Below are positions 16,616 to 25,359 of a stretch of DNA of 41,737 nucleotides, one piece after another (the stretch's first letter is position 1; each line of letters begins with the position of its first letter). The notes beneath the pieces are model-generated. The model made no database searches, had not been told where the DNA came from, and worked only from the letters and a program-made list of their open reading frames with translations. A program made the translations under genes and the position numbers. The DNA comes from Colwellia sp. D2M02 (GTDB lineage: Bacteria; Pseudomonadota; Gammaproteobacteria; Enterobacterales; Alteromonadaceae), in NCBI RefSeq assembly GCF_018860755.1, contig NZ_JAHKPW010000063.1:1-41737 (forward strand), written 5' to 3'.

Positions 16616-18523
16616 TTAGTATACAGAGCTTGGCTCAGCAACCGCTTTACGTGTTATTTTAGCATCAACTTTTAACGAGTTAACATAACTTTGGTATGCT
16701 GACTGTGCTAATTGCGACGTTTGCTCTTGCGCTAAGTTAGGACTTACCGGTGCTTCATTAACTTGAACACTATTCACTTGTACTAACGCTAAGTCACCGT
16801 TACTTAATGCAACCGTAGAAGCAGATATTACGCTATCTGTTGGGTGAGGTAATACGAACGCTGCACGTGTAATGCTTTGGTCTATTTGAGGGCTATAGCG
16901 AGCTACATTGGCTTGTTCAACAAACTCTGCATTTAACGTCGTTAACTGCTCACTAATATCATTACCTTGTTGTAGACTAGCTAGTAATGCATCAACAGTG
17001 CTTTGTGCTTTATCCGTTGCTTTTTGAGCCACAAGTATTGCTTTAATTTCATCTTCAACCTCAGCAATTGGCTTAACATTCGCTTCTTGGTAAGTATTTA
17101 AACGTAAAACAATAGCCATATTATCGTTTACTTCTATAATATCTGAGTTTAAGTTTTCTTTTAAGACCACGTCAGAAAAAGCTTCATTAATGACTTTTTC
17201 CTGATCAAAAGGTGCAACATTACCCGTACGAGATAACCAAGATGAAGTACGAACTACAGCATTCACAGCATGAGCGGCATCTTCTAAGCTATCAGGGTAT
17301 TCAAAGCTAATACGCGACATTTCTTGTTGTAAGTCAAAAAACCTATCTTGTGCTTTATCATGACTAACTTTTGCGCTTAGCTCTTCTTGAACATCATCAA
17401 AGTCTTGTACAACTTCCTCTTTAAGATCTGTGAGCTTGATGATATGAAAACCGAAATCTGACTTAACTAATGAGCTAATGTCATTAACGTTACTTAGTGC
17501 TAAAGCTGCTTCATCAAAGACGTCTCCCATGACACCTAACTCTAACCATTCAAGATCGCCGCCATTTTCAGCACTAAAAGTATCTGTAGATAATGCTTTG
17601 GCTAAATCTGAGAAATCTTCACCTTGGTTTAAACGGTTAACGATATCTTGTGCTTTAATTTCAGCTAATGCTTCATCATCACCAAACTCAATTAGAATAT
17701 GTGAAATTCGACGCTGTTCACTTTGTGTAAACATTGCAATATGGTCTTGATAATAAGCCTTTAATTCTTCATCAGAAATCGTAATAGTTTTCGCAATATC
17801 TTCAACATTTAAAGTAATGTAATCTACTTTAACTTGCTCTTTATTTTCAAAGCGAGATTGATTATTTAAAAAGTATGTTTTTACTTCTTCATCTGATACT
17901 TCAATACCGGCTTTAAATTGCTCTGCTGCAACTTGTGCGAAGCGAATATCACGAGTTTGAGACTGTAATGCTTGCTGCATTTTTTCTTGGTACGGTAAGT
18001 TAAACTCTGTTCCAACTAATGCTTGACTTAATTGACGGCGAGTCATTTCAGTACGTAGGTAATCTCTAAAACTTGAAGACTGATAAAAACCCGCTTGATT
18101 GATAATAGCTAAGTAGCGATTATTATCAAAAACACCATCCACCTGAAATTCAGGCATTTGACGAATTGTTTCTTTCAGGCGTTCATCCGACACACGAATA
18201 GCCAATGACTGACTACTTTGATCAATTAATTTTTCATTAATCAAGTTATCTACAACACCTTGGCGAAAGTTCGCCATATAACTTTCATCATTTGATAATG
18301 TTTCAAACATTTCACCAAACTGTTGTGCCATACGGTTACGTTGCGCTTGATAAGCTTTATTGAAGTCTTGTTGAGTGATAGCTTCACCATTCACTGTAGC
18401 AACAGATGTATCTACTGAGTTGGTATAGCTACCAACACCTGCGACAGCAAAGGTTAAGATAATCAAACCAAGAATAATTTTGGCAGTCAATCCCTGCGAT
18501 TTTTCACGAATATCTTCTAACAT
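16616..18523 (-). CDS. ppiD: Periplasmic folding chaperone PpiD (SurA/parvulin family)
   Basis: Membrane-anchored periplasmic chaperone near the Sec translocon. The 635 residues comprise a short cytoplasmic N-terminus, one transmembrane helix (about 13-35, KIILGLIILTFAVAGVGSY), a SurA-like N-domain (about 36-220), and a parvulin-like domain (about 266-365) containing RISHILIEF, GGDLEWLELGVM and FGFHIIKLTD. The order hupB-ppiD on one strand after tig-clpP-clpX-lon is the standard gammaproteobacterial arrangement. Parvulin activity is often weak or absent in PpiD, so enzymatic function should not be assumed. Confidence 0.95.
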   Translation of the reverse strand: MLEDIREKSQGLTAKIILGLIILTFAVAGVGSYTNSVDTSVATVNGEAITQQDFNKAYQAQRNRMAQQFGEMFETLSNDESYMANFRQGVVDNLINEKLIDQSSQSLAIRVSDERLKETIRQMPEFQVDGVFDNNRYLAIINQAGFYQSSSFRDYLRTEMTRRQLSQALVGTEFNLPYQEKMQQALQSQTRDIRFAQVAAEQFKAGIEVSDEEVKTYFLNNQSRFENKEQVKVDYITLNVEDIAKTITISDEELKAYYQDHIAMFTQSEQRRISHILIEFGDDEALAEIKAQDIVNRLNQGEDFSDLAKALSTDTFSAENGGDLEWLELGVMGDVFDEAALALSNVNDISSLVKSDFGFHIIKLTDLKEEVVQDFDDVQEELSAKVSHDKAQDRFFDLQQEMSRISFEYPDSLEDAAHAVNAVVRTSSWLSRTGNVAPFDQEKVINEAFSDVVLKENLNSDIIEVNDNMAIVLRLNTYQEANVKPIAEVEDEIKAILVAQKATDKAQSTVDALLASLQQGNDISEQLTTLNAEFVEQANVARYSPQIDQSITRAAFVLPHPTDSVISASTVALSNGDLALVQVNSVQVNEAPVSPNLAQEQTSQLAQSAYQSYVNSLKVDAKITRKAVAEPSSVY

Positions 18524-18655
18524 TTTTCTCTCTTACTTACGCCTCAAAAGACTAGGCTTAATTTTAGTTCTCGCGATTTTATCAGATAGCTGGCTTAGCT
18601 TGAAGCACAACCTCAATTAAATACAAATAATTCGCTATTTTATTTTACTCAAAAC

Positions 18656-18685
18656 AAAAAAAACCACCAAATAGGTGGTTTTTTT
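18656..18685. terminator. Intrinsic terminator after hupB
   Basis: A-tract, CCACC / GGTGG stem (18664-18668 / 18674-18678) extended by A:T pairs, 5-nt loop and T-tract. On the minus strand it lies about 35 bp after the hupB stop and upstream of ppiD. Confidence 0.8.
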
Positions 18686-18718
18686 ATCAAAGCTTGCTTT
18701 ATAAAAAATTTTATAAGA

Positions 18719-18991
18719 TTAGTTACAAGCGTCTTTTAAGGCTTTACCCGCTTTAAAAGATGGGATTTTAGCCGCAGCGATTTCAATCGTTGCACCCGTT
18801 TGAGGGTTACGTCCAGTACGTGCTGCACGATCACGTACAGAGAAAGTACCAAAACCAACTAAAGCAACTTGCTCGCCACTTTGTAATTCTTCAGTAACAG
18901 CGCCGATAAACGAATCTAATGCACGACCAGCTGCAGCTTTAGAGATGTCTGCACCAGCAGCAATTTTCTCGATTAGTTGAGATTTATTCAC
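18719..18991 (-). CDS. hupB: DNA-binding protein HU-beta
   Basis: Small histone-like nucleoid protein, 90 residues. It shows the HU fold with the family signature [21 protein letters not shown] (about 46-66) forming the DNA-embracing arm, and ends GKALKDACN. The start codon is GTG at 18991, preceded by a good Shine-Dalgarno (GAAGGGG) about 9 bases upstream. A perfect -10 hexamer TATAAT lies at 19014-19019. It sits between lon and ppiD as in other gammaproteobacteria, with its own terminator. HU-beta rather than HU-alpha is inferred from this synteny. Confidence 0.96.
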   Translation of the reverse strand: MNKSQLIEKIAAGADISKAAAGRALDSFIGAVTEELQSGEQVALVGFGTFSVRDRAARTGRNPQTGATIEIAAAKIPSFKAGKALKDACN

Positions 18992-19292
18992 AGTGTATAC
19001 CCCTTCAATTGTTATTATACAACGCTATCCTTTTAGTAAAATGGTTGCAGAAAACAAATATATTGTTTGTCTGGCAACATCAAGCGTCGAGTTTAGAAAA
19101 AAGTTACTCTTCCAGATATCCCTCTTTTTATTACCACATTATAGAGTGTATAAGGGGTCTAGCGTCATAAGCGTAGTTAACTTACCATAGTTTCAGCGTT
19201 TGAAAAGCAATAATTGCATTTTTTTATGATTTTTTTTACTTTTTTAGCCTTTTTTGAAAAAAATCAACAAAAAAGGCTAAGCATTAAGCAAG
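18992..19292. other. lon-hupB intergenic region
   Basis: 301 bp. It holds the hupB -10 hexamer TATAAT (19014-19019, minus strand; no good -35 at the matching distance) and a 10-bp inverted repeat, 19246-19255 / 19269-19278, with a 13-nt loop just after lon. The latter has no T tail on the lon side, so it is only a weak terminator candidate. A 65-codon plus-strand frame here looks fortuitous. Confidence 0.45.
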
Positions 19293-21641
19293 TTACTTAC
19301 CTATTTTGAATTTTTCAATATCATTTTCAAGCGCCAATGCTAAAACCTCATCAATCCACTTAACAGGATGAATAGACAATTCATTTTTTACATTTTCTGG
19401 TATTTCTTGTAAGTCTCGCTCATTCTCATGCGGAATAATAACGGTTTTAATGCCACCGCGGTGAGCAGCTAAAAGCTTCTCTTTTAAACCACCAATAGCC
19501 AATACTTCACCACGTAATGTTATTTCACCTGTCATCGCAACATCTGCTTTCACAGGGTTACCTGTTAAGCTAGAAACTAAAGCGGTACACATGCCAATAC
19601 CAGCACTAGGCCCATCTTTTGGTGTTGCACCTTCAGGAACATGCACATGAATATCACGCTTTTCATAAAAGTCATTATTAATTCGCAGCTTTTCTGTTCG
19701 ACTTCTAACCACAGTCATCGCTGCTTGAATAGACTCTTGCATTACATCACCTAAAGAGCCGGTATAAGTTAATTTACCTTTACCTGGTACTGAGGCTGTT
19801 TCAATAGTCAATAGTTCACCGCCTACTTGCGTCCAAGCTAACCCTGTAACTAAACCAACACGGTTCTCATCGTCTGCTTTACCATAATCAAAACGTTGTA
19901 CACCTAAAAACTCATTTAAGTTATCTTGATTGATTGTGACTGTTTTAACTTTCTTATCGAGTAATATTTGCTTCACCGCTTTTCGGCATAATTTTGAGAT
20001 TTCACGCTCTAGACTACGCACACCCGCTTCACGAGTGTAATAGCGAATGATACCTATTAAGGCGCTATCATCAATGGTAATTTCTTTAGGTTTTAAGCCA
20101 TTACGTTCTATCTGTTTATTCACTAAATGGTTTTTAGCAATATTAAGCTTTTCATCTTCGGTGTAACCTGAAAGGCGAATAACTTCCATACGATCAAGTA
20201 ATGGTCCGGGAATATCCATGCTGTTTGATGTAGCAACAAACATCACATCAGACAAGTCATAGTCCACTTCTAAATAGTGATCATTGAAGCTGGTATTCTG
20301 CTCTGGATCTAAGACTTCTAATAGCGCTGAAGCCGGATCGCCACGCATATCTGAGGCCATCTTATCAATTTCATCAAGTAAGAATAATGGGTTCTTAACT
20401 CCTACTTTTGATATTTTTTGAATTAACTTGCCCGGTAAAGAGCCAATATAGGTACGTCGATGCCCACGTATTTCAGCTTCATCTCTAACACCACCTAATG
20501 CCATACGTACATACTTACGGCCTGTAGATTTTGCTATAGATTGCCCTAAAGAGGTTTTACCCACGCCAGGAGGTCCCACTAAGCATAAAATAGGCCCTTT
20601 GAGTTGGCTAACACGTTGTTGAACGGCTAAGTACTCTAAGATACGTTCTTTAACTTTATCTAAACCGTAGTGGTCTTTATCTAGTATTTCTTGTGCCAGT
20701 GCTAAATTACGCTTTAATTTGCTACGCTTTTTCCATGGCACATTAATCATGCAATCAATATAACTACGAACAACAGTTGCTTCTGCTGACATCGGTGACA
20801 TCATTTTAAGCTTTTGTAGCTCCGCTAAAGTTTTATCTTTTGCTTCTTTTGGCATTTGCGCTTCTTCAATACGCTTAGCCATTTGATCTAGTTCATCAGG
20901 GGTTTCATCACCGTCATTGAGCTCTTTTTGAATAGCTTTCATTTGCTCATTTAAGTAATACTCACGCTGACTTTTTTCCATTTGCTTTTTAACACGCGTA
21001 CGGATTTTTTTCTCAACTTGCAGTAAATCTATTTCACTTTCCATTAATGTCATTAAATGCTCTAAACGCACATTAACATCAGTGATTTCTAGTACCTTCT
21101 GCTTTTCTGCTAGCTTTAATGGCATATGTGCCGCCATGGTATCAGCAAGCTGCTCTGCATCATCAATACCTGAAACAGACGTTAGCACTTCTGGTGGTAT
21201 TTTTTTATTAAGCTTTACGTAACCTTCAAACTGAGAAATTGCTGAGCGTATTAATACTTCAATATCATCAGTTTCCTGACTGATACTAGTTACATATTCA
21301 ACATTAGCACTGAAGTATTCTACTGTTTCAACAAAATCAATCACTTTAGCACGCTGCACGCCTTCAACTAGCACTTTAACAGTGCCATCAGGTAGTTTTA
21401 GCATTTGTAAAATGGTGGCAACTGTACCTGTTTGGTAAACGTCTTCAGCTTGTGGGTCATCGATAGCCGCATCTTTTTGAGCAACAAGAAATACTTGCTT
21501 GTCGTTTTCCATCGCTAAATCTAAACAACGAATAGACTTTTCTCGGCCAACAAATAACGGGATAACCATTTGTGGATAAACAACAACATCTCTTAAGGCT
21601 AAAACGGGTATCTCAACTACATCAGATAATTCTTTGCTCAT
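19293..21641 (-). CDS. lon: ATP-dependent protease La (Lon)
   Basis: Cytosolic AAA+ serine protease degrading misfolded and regulatory proteins. At 782 residues it is a normal LonA. An N-terminal substrate-recognition domain (about 1-210) and coiled-coil linker precede the AAA+ module with Walker A GPPGVGKT (about 354-361) and Walker [10 protein letters not shown]. The C-terminal protease domain has the catalytic Ser in DGPSAGIGM and the catalytic Lys in [17 protein letters not shown] sigma-32-type promoter is 47 bp upstream, and an IS4-family element begins 132 bp upstream; the coding sequence itself is intact. Confidence 0.98.
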   Translation of the reverse strand: MSKELSDVVEIPVLALRDVVVYPQMVIPLFVGREKSIRCLDLAMENDKQVFLVAQKDAAIDDPQAEDVYQTGTVATILQMLKLPDGTVKVLVEGVQRAKVIDFVETVEYFSANVEYVTSISQETDDIEVLIRSAISQFEGYVKLNKKIPPEVLTSVSGIDDAEQLADTMAAHMPLKLAEKQKVLEITDVNVRLEHLMTLMESEIDLLQVEKKIRTRVKKQMEKSQREYYLNEQMKAIQKELNDGDETPDELDQMAKRIEEAQMPKEAKDKTLAELQKLKMMSPMSAEATVVRSYIDCMINVPWKKRSKLKRNLALAQEILDKDHYGLDKVKERILEYLAVQQRVSQLKGPILCLVGPPGVGKTSLGQSIAKSTGRKYVRMALGGVRDEAEIRGHRRTYIGSLPGKLIQKISKVGVKNPLFLLDEIDKMASDMRGDPASALLEVLDPEQNTSFNDHYLEVDYDLSDVMFVATSNSMDIPGPLLDRMEVIRLSGYTEDEKLNIAKNHLVNKQIERNGLKPKEITIDDSALIGIIRYYTREAGVRSLEREISKLCRKAVKQILLDKKVKTVTINQDNLNEFLGVQRFDYGKADDENRVGLVTGLAWTQVGGELLTIETASVPGKGKLTYTGSLGDVMQESIQAAMTVVRSRTEKLRINNDFYEKRDIHVHVPEGATPKDGPSAGIGMCTALVSSLTGNPVKADVAMTGEITLRGEVLAIGGLKEKLLAAHRGGIKTVIIPHENERDLQEIPENVKNELSIHPVKWIDEVLALALENDIEKFKIGK

Positions 21642-21687
21642 TGGCTACTCTTATAGGAAGGTAAAAATTAAAAACTATAAAAACTAT

Positions 21688-21712
21688 ATGGGGTATGTAT
21701 GAATACTTTCAA
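21688..21712 (-). promoter_or_regulatory. Heat-shock (sigma-32/RpoH-type) promoter of lon
   Basis: On the minus strand TTGAAA (21707-21712), a 13-bp spacer and CCCCAT (21688-21693), followed by AT. This agrees closely with the RpoH consensus CTTGAAA / CCCCATNT. It lies between the insertion sequence and the lon start, so lon keeps heat-shock control. Confidence 0.8.
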
Positions 21713-21762
21713 CAAGATAATTGAAAAAACATCATAAACGCGCTTATAAAAACAAAAAAAGA

Positions 21763-21772
21763 GCCTAAAGGC
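21763..21772. repeat. Left target-site duplication of the IS4-family element
   Basis: GCCTAAAGGC, identical to 23199-23208 on the other side of the element. The 10-bp length suits the IS4 family. The sequence is itself a small palindrome. Confidence 0.85.
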
Positions 21773-21790
21773 CAATGCCAGTCAGTTAAG
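21773..21790. repeat. Left terminal inverted repeat of the IS
   Basis: 18-bp end matching 23181-23198 in inverted orientation at 16 of 18 positions. It contains the transposase stop codon (TGA on minus, 21782-21784). Confidence 0.85.
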
Positions 21791-21808
21791 CTGACTGGCA
21801 TTTTTCTT
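21775..21808 (+). terminator. Inward-facing hairpin with T-tract at the left IS end
   Basis: Perfect 11-bp stem 21775-21785 / 21791-21801 with a 5-nt loop, followed on plus by a T-rich run. On plus it should stop transcription entering the element from the lon side. The stem overlaps the last transposase codons. Confidence 0.65.
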
Positions 21809-23109
21809 TTTATGGGGGTACTTGGATGGTTTGGGCTTAACCCACCTGGGATATTTTCTATCTTCTCGTCTAGTTGGAAGCTTAAATAAGCGCAGTGTCT
21901 TGAGTAGGTGTTCCCAATGCATAGGAATGTTTCCTGGACTCATTATCGATATTGACGAGAAATACTGAATAACAGCCATTGAACTGCTAGAGAAACTTAA
22001 CTGATTAGGCCATATTCCTGTGACTTTAGCCGCCATCGTCATTATTCGTCGTATCAAATTATAGGCGAGTAATATACCCCATAGCTCCTGACGAACCATA
22101 TCTGGACGCTTACTTCTCAAGTGGTATGCACTATTAAACATGGTCTGTTTTATTTCTCGAAACCCAAGCTCTATCTCCCAACGGTGACAATATAATTCAA
22201 CAATCTCATTGCCTGGAAAGCGTAACCTATCCGTCATTGAGGTTAATATTCGATAGCTTTTACCCTTGATTGTTTTACTGATTAACCTTGCTCTTATGGT
22301 TTGAGGTGCATCGGGAAAACTCTTTTGTGCATGTTTTGTCGCTTTCAATTCAATGACATGGTCATTTTTACCGACACAAGAGATTATGTCATACTGTAAG
22401 TCAGGTCTTGCCGGTATTAGCCAGTGCCTCTCATTTCCAGTTTGTCGCCAACGATTGAGTAGGCCTAGAGAGTAATAACCCTTATCAAACAGAGTTAATG
22501 AATTGTCAGGCGTTCGTTCTATCAGCCGTTCGGCTAACTTCATTTCATTGGTTTTATAGTTATCAAATTCACTGCTGATAAGCTGATGGCTAGTAAGCTC
22601 CATATGACAGACCATACGGATTTGAGGAAAGGCTGTTTCACCATGTTGGTTGCTGCCTGAAGAGAATGCTTCACGGTTATCTGGAGAATCGGCTGTTCGC
22701 CAAACAACACCATCTACCGCTAATAAATTCAAACCATTCCAGGTCTCAAACGTTTCTTGTTTGTACATCAACTCAGCTGATTTATTGAAGACTTGTTTGA
22801 CCGAATCATCACCTAAGCGTTGCCTTGCTTGAACCATGGCACTTGGGGCAACCAGTTGATTCTTACCTGGAAGCATGATGTCTAGCTTGTTTGCGATATT
22901 CCAAACAGACTCTTTCCTAAATAAGGCCATGCCGATAACTGACCATAAAACAGCCTCAAGCGGTAACCTTCGCTTACGAACGGTTGCAATACCGGCCTGT
23001 TGAAAGCCTTGTTCATGATGTCAGGGTCGAGGATTTCTGATAATTTTTCAAAAGTATGATATCAGTTACTTTCTTCAAGTGTTATCTGTAGTGCTTGTTC
23101 TATATTCAC
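21782..23109 (-). pseudogene. IS4-family transposase, disrupted N-terminus
   Basis: DDE transposase of the IS4 group. An intact 382-codon frame (ATG 22930 to 21782) keeps the catalytic core: D73 in AVDG, D149 in LFDKG, and the YREK motif Y247/R250/E254/K261 with canonical spacing. The family N-terminus lies further upstream but is broken. From a GTG at 23109, 15 codons (NIEQALQITLEESN) lead to an in-frame TGA at 23062-23064. The frame then continues through [17 protein letters not shown] to about 23003, where a one-base loss shifts it into [15 protein letters not shown] and on into the 382-codon frame. About 60 N-terminal residues are therefore not made in one piece, and the element is probably inactive unless helped in trans. 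Confidence 0.85.
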
Positions 23110-23112
23110 AAA

Positions 23113-23146
23113 AAAATCCGTAGTTAGTTAGCTAACTACGGATTTT
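23113..23146 (-). terminator. Strong hairpin and T-tract just before the transposase start
   Basis: Perfect 15-bp stem 23113-23127 / 23132-23146 with a 4-nt loop, followed on minus by seven T and then the GTG. It should terminate or translationally silence transcripts entering from clpX; the only SD-like bases (CGGA) lie within the stem. Confidence 0.75.
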
Positions 23147-23169
23147 GCATGATCGTTTGGATCGGTCAA
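23142..23169 (-). promoter_or_regulatory. Candidate transposase promoter with clustered GATC sites
   Basis: Minus strand TTGACC (23164-23169), 16-bp spacer, CAAAAT (23142-23147). GATC occurs at 23151, 23160, 23172 and 23188, two of them within the spacer/-35 area. Initiation near 23135 would fall inside the hairpin, so the internal transcript would lack the left stem arm. Confidence 0.45.
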
Positions 23170-23180
23170 CCGATCATTTT

Positions 23181-23198
23181 CTTAACTGATCGGCATTG
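23181..23198. repeat. Right terminal inverted repeat of the IS
   Basis: Inverse of the left end with two mismatches; includes a GATC at 23188 where the left end has AGTC. Confidence 0.85.
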
Positions 23199-23208
23199 GC
23201 CTAAAGGC
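23199..23208. repeat. Right target-site duplication of the IS4-family element
   Basis: GCCTAAAGGC, identical to 21763-21772. The flank continues TCTTTTT, the right arm and T-tract of the interrupted terminator. Confidence 0.85.
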
Positions 23209-23252
23209 TCTTTTTATTAATAATGCAGTGCTCATAAACACTACATACGCTT

Positions 23253-24527
23253 TTATTCTGAAGCTGCTTTTTCTTGTTGCGCTTCATAAATAACAATTGG
23301 TTTAGTTTCACCTTTGATTGCTGTTTCATCAACGACAATTTTACTAACATTTTCCATGGTTGGTAGTTCATACATGGTATCAAGTAAAACGGCCTCAACA
23401 ATTGAGCGTAAACCACGAGCTCCGGTTTTTCTGTCCATCGCTTTACGTGCAATAGCGTGCAAAGCATCAGTTCTAAACTCTAACTCAACATTTTCCATAT
23501 CAAATAATGCGGTAAACTGTTTTGTTAAAGCATTTTTTGGCTCTTGTAAAATTTGAATTAACGCGTCTTCGTCTAGTTCACGCAATGTTGCAACAACAGG
23601 CAAACGACCGATAAACTCAGGAATCAAACCATATTTAACTAAATCTTCAGGCTCTACTTCTTCAAGACGTGTAGTTAATGACTTCTCCTGTGCTTTACCG
23701 CGAACTTCCGCGCCAAAACCAATACCTGTACCTGTGTGTGAGCGTTGCTCAACAACTTTATCAAGACCAGCGAAAGCGCCACCACAAATAAAGAGTATTT
23801 TAGAAGTATCTACTTGTAAAAACTCTTGCTGTGGATGCTTACGACCACCTTGAGGTGGAACAGAGGCAACAGTACCTTCAATAAGTTTTAATAATGCTTG
23901 TTGAACACCTTCACCAGACACATCGCGAGTAATTGACGGGTTATCAGATTTACGTGAAATTTTATCAATTTCATCAATGTAAACGATACCACGTTGTGCT
24001 TTTTCAACATCATAATCACATTTTTGCAGGAGTTTTTGGATGATGTTTTCAACATCTTCGCCCACATAGCCAGCTTCAGTTAATGTGGTTGCATCAGCCA
24101 TGGTAAACGGCACATCGAGTAAACGCGCTAACGTTTGTGCCAGTAGTGTTTTACCACTACCTGTAGGCCCAATAAGTAAAATATTACTTTTACCTAGTTC
24201 AACGCCATTATGAGAGTCACCATTACGTAAACGCTTATAGTGATTATAAACGGCTACCGCTAATACTTTTTTAGCGTGATCTTGACCAATAACATAGTCA
24301 TCTAAACTTTGGCGAATTTCTACAGGAGAAGGCAAAGCTTCTTGGTTTTCTTTTGGCGAAATTTCAGTAATTTCTTCGCGAATAATGTCATTACACAGCT
24401 CAACACACTCATCACAAATAAATACTGAAGGGCCAGCGATTAATTTACGCACTTCGTGTTGGCTTTTACCACAAAATGAGCAATATAATAGTTTGCCGCT
24501 CTCGCTACCTTTTTTAATATCGGTCAT
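23253..24527 (-). CDS. clpX: ATP-dependent Clp protease ATP-binding subunit ClpX
   Basis: AAA+ unfoldase feeding substrates to ClpP. The 424-residue product has the N-terminal C4 zinc finger (C16, C19, C38, C41), Walker A GPTGSGKT (120-127), Walker [11 protein letters not shown], and the ClpP-contacting IGF loop within TGIGFGAEV. Encoded 70 bp downstream of clpP on the same strand. Its probable terminator, 45 bp after the stop, has been split by the IS4-family insertion. The coding sequence looks complete and normal. Confidence 0.98.
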   Translation of the reverse strand: MTDIKKGSESGKLLYCSFCGKSQHEVRKLIAGPSVFICDECVELCNDIIREEITEISPKENQEALPSPVEIRQSLDDYVIGQDHAKKVLAVAVYNHYKRLRNGDSHNGVELGKSNILLIGPTGSGKTLLAQTLARLLDVPFTMADATTLTEAGYVGEDVENIIQKLLQKCDYDVEKAQRGIVYIDEIDKISRKSDNPSITRDVSGEGVQQALLKLIEGTVASVPPQGGRKHPQQEFLQVDTSKILFICGGAFAGLDKVVEQRSHTGTGIGFGAEVRGKAQEKSLTTRLEEVEPEDLVKYGLIPEFIGRLPVVATLRELDEDALIQILQEPKNALTKQFTALFDMENVELEFRTDALHAIARKAMDRKTGARGLRSIVEAVLLDTMYELPTMENVSKIVVDETAIKGETKPIVIYEAQQEKAASE

Positions 24528-24597
24528 GCCCTACCTCTAAACATTTAAAAATAAGTAAAATCCATTTATTATTTACTTTTAAGTATACACTGAAATT

Positions 24598-25248
24598 TTA
24601 TTTATCGTTACGTTGTTCTAATATGGAGTCAACTATACCATATTCAACTGCAGCTTCTGCACTTAAGAAGTTATCACGGTCTGTATCTTGAGATACTTTC
24701 TCAAGAGACTGTCCCGTATGTTCAGCCATTAATCGATTTAACTTCTCTTTAATGAAAAGTATTTCTTTAGCGTGAATCTCAAAATCAGATGCTTGACCTT
24801 GAAAACCACCTAGCGGTTGATGAATCATAACTCTCGCATTAGGTAAGCAATAACGTTTACCCTTTTCGCCGCCAGAAAGTAAAAATGCGCCCATACTTGC
24901 TGCCTGACCAATACATACTGTGCTGATATTAGGCTTAATAAACTTCATGGTATCGTATATTGCCATACCCGCAGTTACTGAGCCCCCTGGAGAGTTGATA
25001 TAAAGATATATATCTTTGTCTGGGCTTTCTGATTCTAAGAATAATAACTGGGCAATAATCAAATTAGCCATATGATCTTCAACTTGACCACAAAGAAAGA
25101 TTACACGCTCTTTAAGTAGTCGAGAATAAATATCATAAGAACGTTCACCTTTAGCTGTTTGTTCAACAACCATAGGAACTAAAGCACTTTCAGTGATGTT
25201 TGCGCCGTTTTGTGGAGCACTTTGAGAATTAAATTGAGAATTAAACAA
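24598..25248 (-). CDS. clpP: ATP-dependent Clp protease proteolytic subunit ClpP
   Basis: Serine protease forming the tetradecameric barrel of ClpXP/ClpAP. 216 residues with catalytic triad S118 (GQAASMG), H143 (MIHQPLGG) and D192; numbering is 7 ahead of the E. coli precursor owing to a slightly longer N-terminus ([15 protein letters not shown]). That leader is probably processed as in other ClpP proteins. It lies 111 bp after tig and before clpX, the usual order. Confidence 0.98.
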   Translation of the reverse strand: MFNSQFNSQSAPQNGANITESALVPMVVEQTAKGERSYDIYSRLLKERVIFLCGQVEDHMANLIIAQLLFLESESPDKDIYLYINSPGGSVTAGMAIYDTMKFIKPNISTVCIGQAASMGAFLLSGGEKGKRYCLPNARVMIHQPLGGFQGQASDFEIHAKEILFIKEKLNRLMAEHTGQSLEKVSQDTDRDNFLSAEAAVEYGIVDSILEQRNDK

Positions 25249-25269
25249 ATGTATACCTTCCCTCTAAAA

Positions 25270-25304
25270 ATAAAAATGGCCTGTATGTTGCCATACAAGC
25301 CATT
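25270..25304 (-). terminator. Intrinsic terminator or attenuator between tig and clpP
   Basis: Minus-strand stem AATGGC-x-TGTATG / CATACA-x-GCCATT (25275-25287 with 25292-25304), one internal mismatch, 4-nt loop, then a T-rich run. It lies 22 bp before the clpP start, so it may partly uncouple clpP from tig. Confidence 0.7.
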
Positions 25305-25359
25305 AAATTAAGCGATTGCTTAGCCTATTGTCAATGTAAAACTACTGAAAAATGTAGTA

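Larger units (their letters stand above)
21773..23198 (-). mobile_element. IS4-family insertion sequence between clpX and lon
   Basis: 1426-bp element bounded by 18-bp imperfect terminal inverted repeats: CAATGCCAGTCAGTTAAG at 21773-21790, and CAATGCCGATCAGTTAAG read inward from 23198. They differ at two positions. The ends closely resemble, from memory, those of E. coli IS4, which is of the same size class. Flanking 10-bp direct repeats mark the insertion. Joining the flanks restores a 10-bp-stem hairpin with loop TAAA and a T-tract, so the element sits inside a former intrinsic terminator between clpX and lon. The single transposase gene is on minus and is damaged at its 5' end. Confidence 0.92.

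Noticed and set aside
18993..19190. 65-codon plus-strand frame in the hupB-lon spacer
   Set aside because: It overlaps the hupB promoter region, has no clear SD, and its composition looks like translated AT-rich spacer.
22998..23064. Programmed frameshifting to express the full IS4-family transposase
   Set aside because: No slippery heptamer at the shift, and an additional in-frame TGA lies upstream; ordinary decay is simpler.
23201..23467. 88-codon minus-strand frame overlapping the clpX 3' end
   Set aside because: Alternate-frame shadow of clpX running into the IS flank; no family features.
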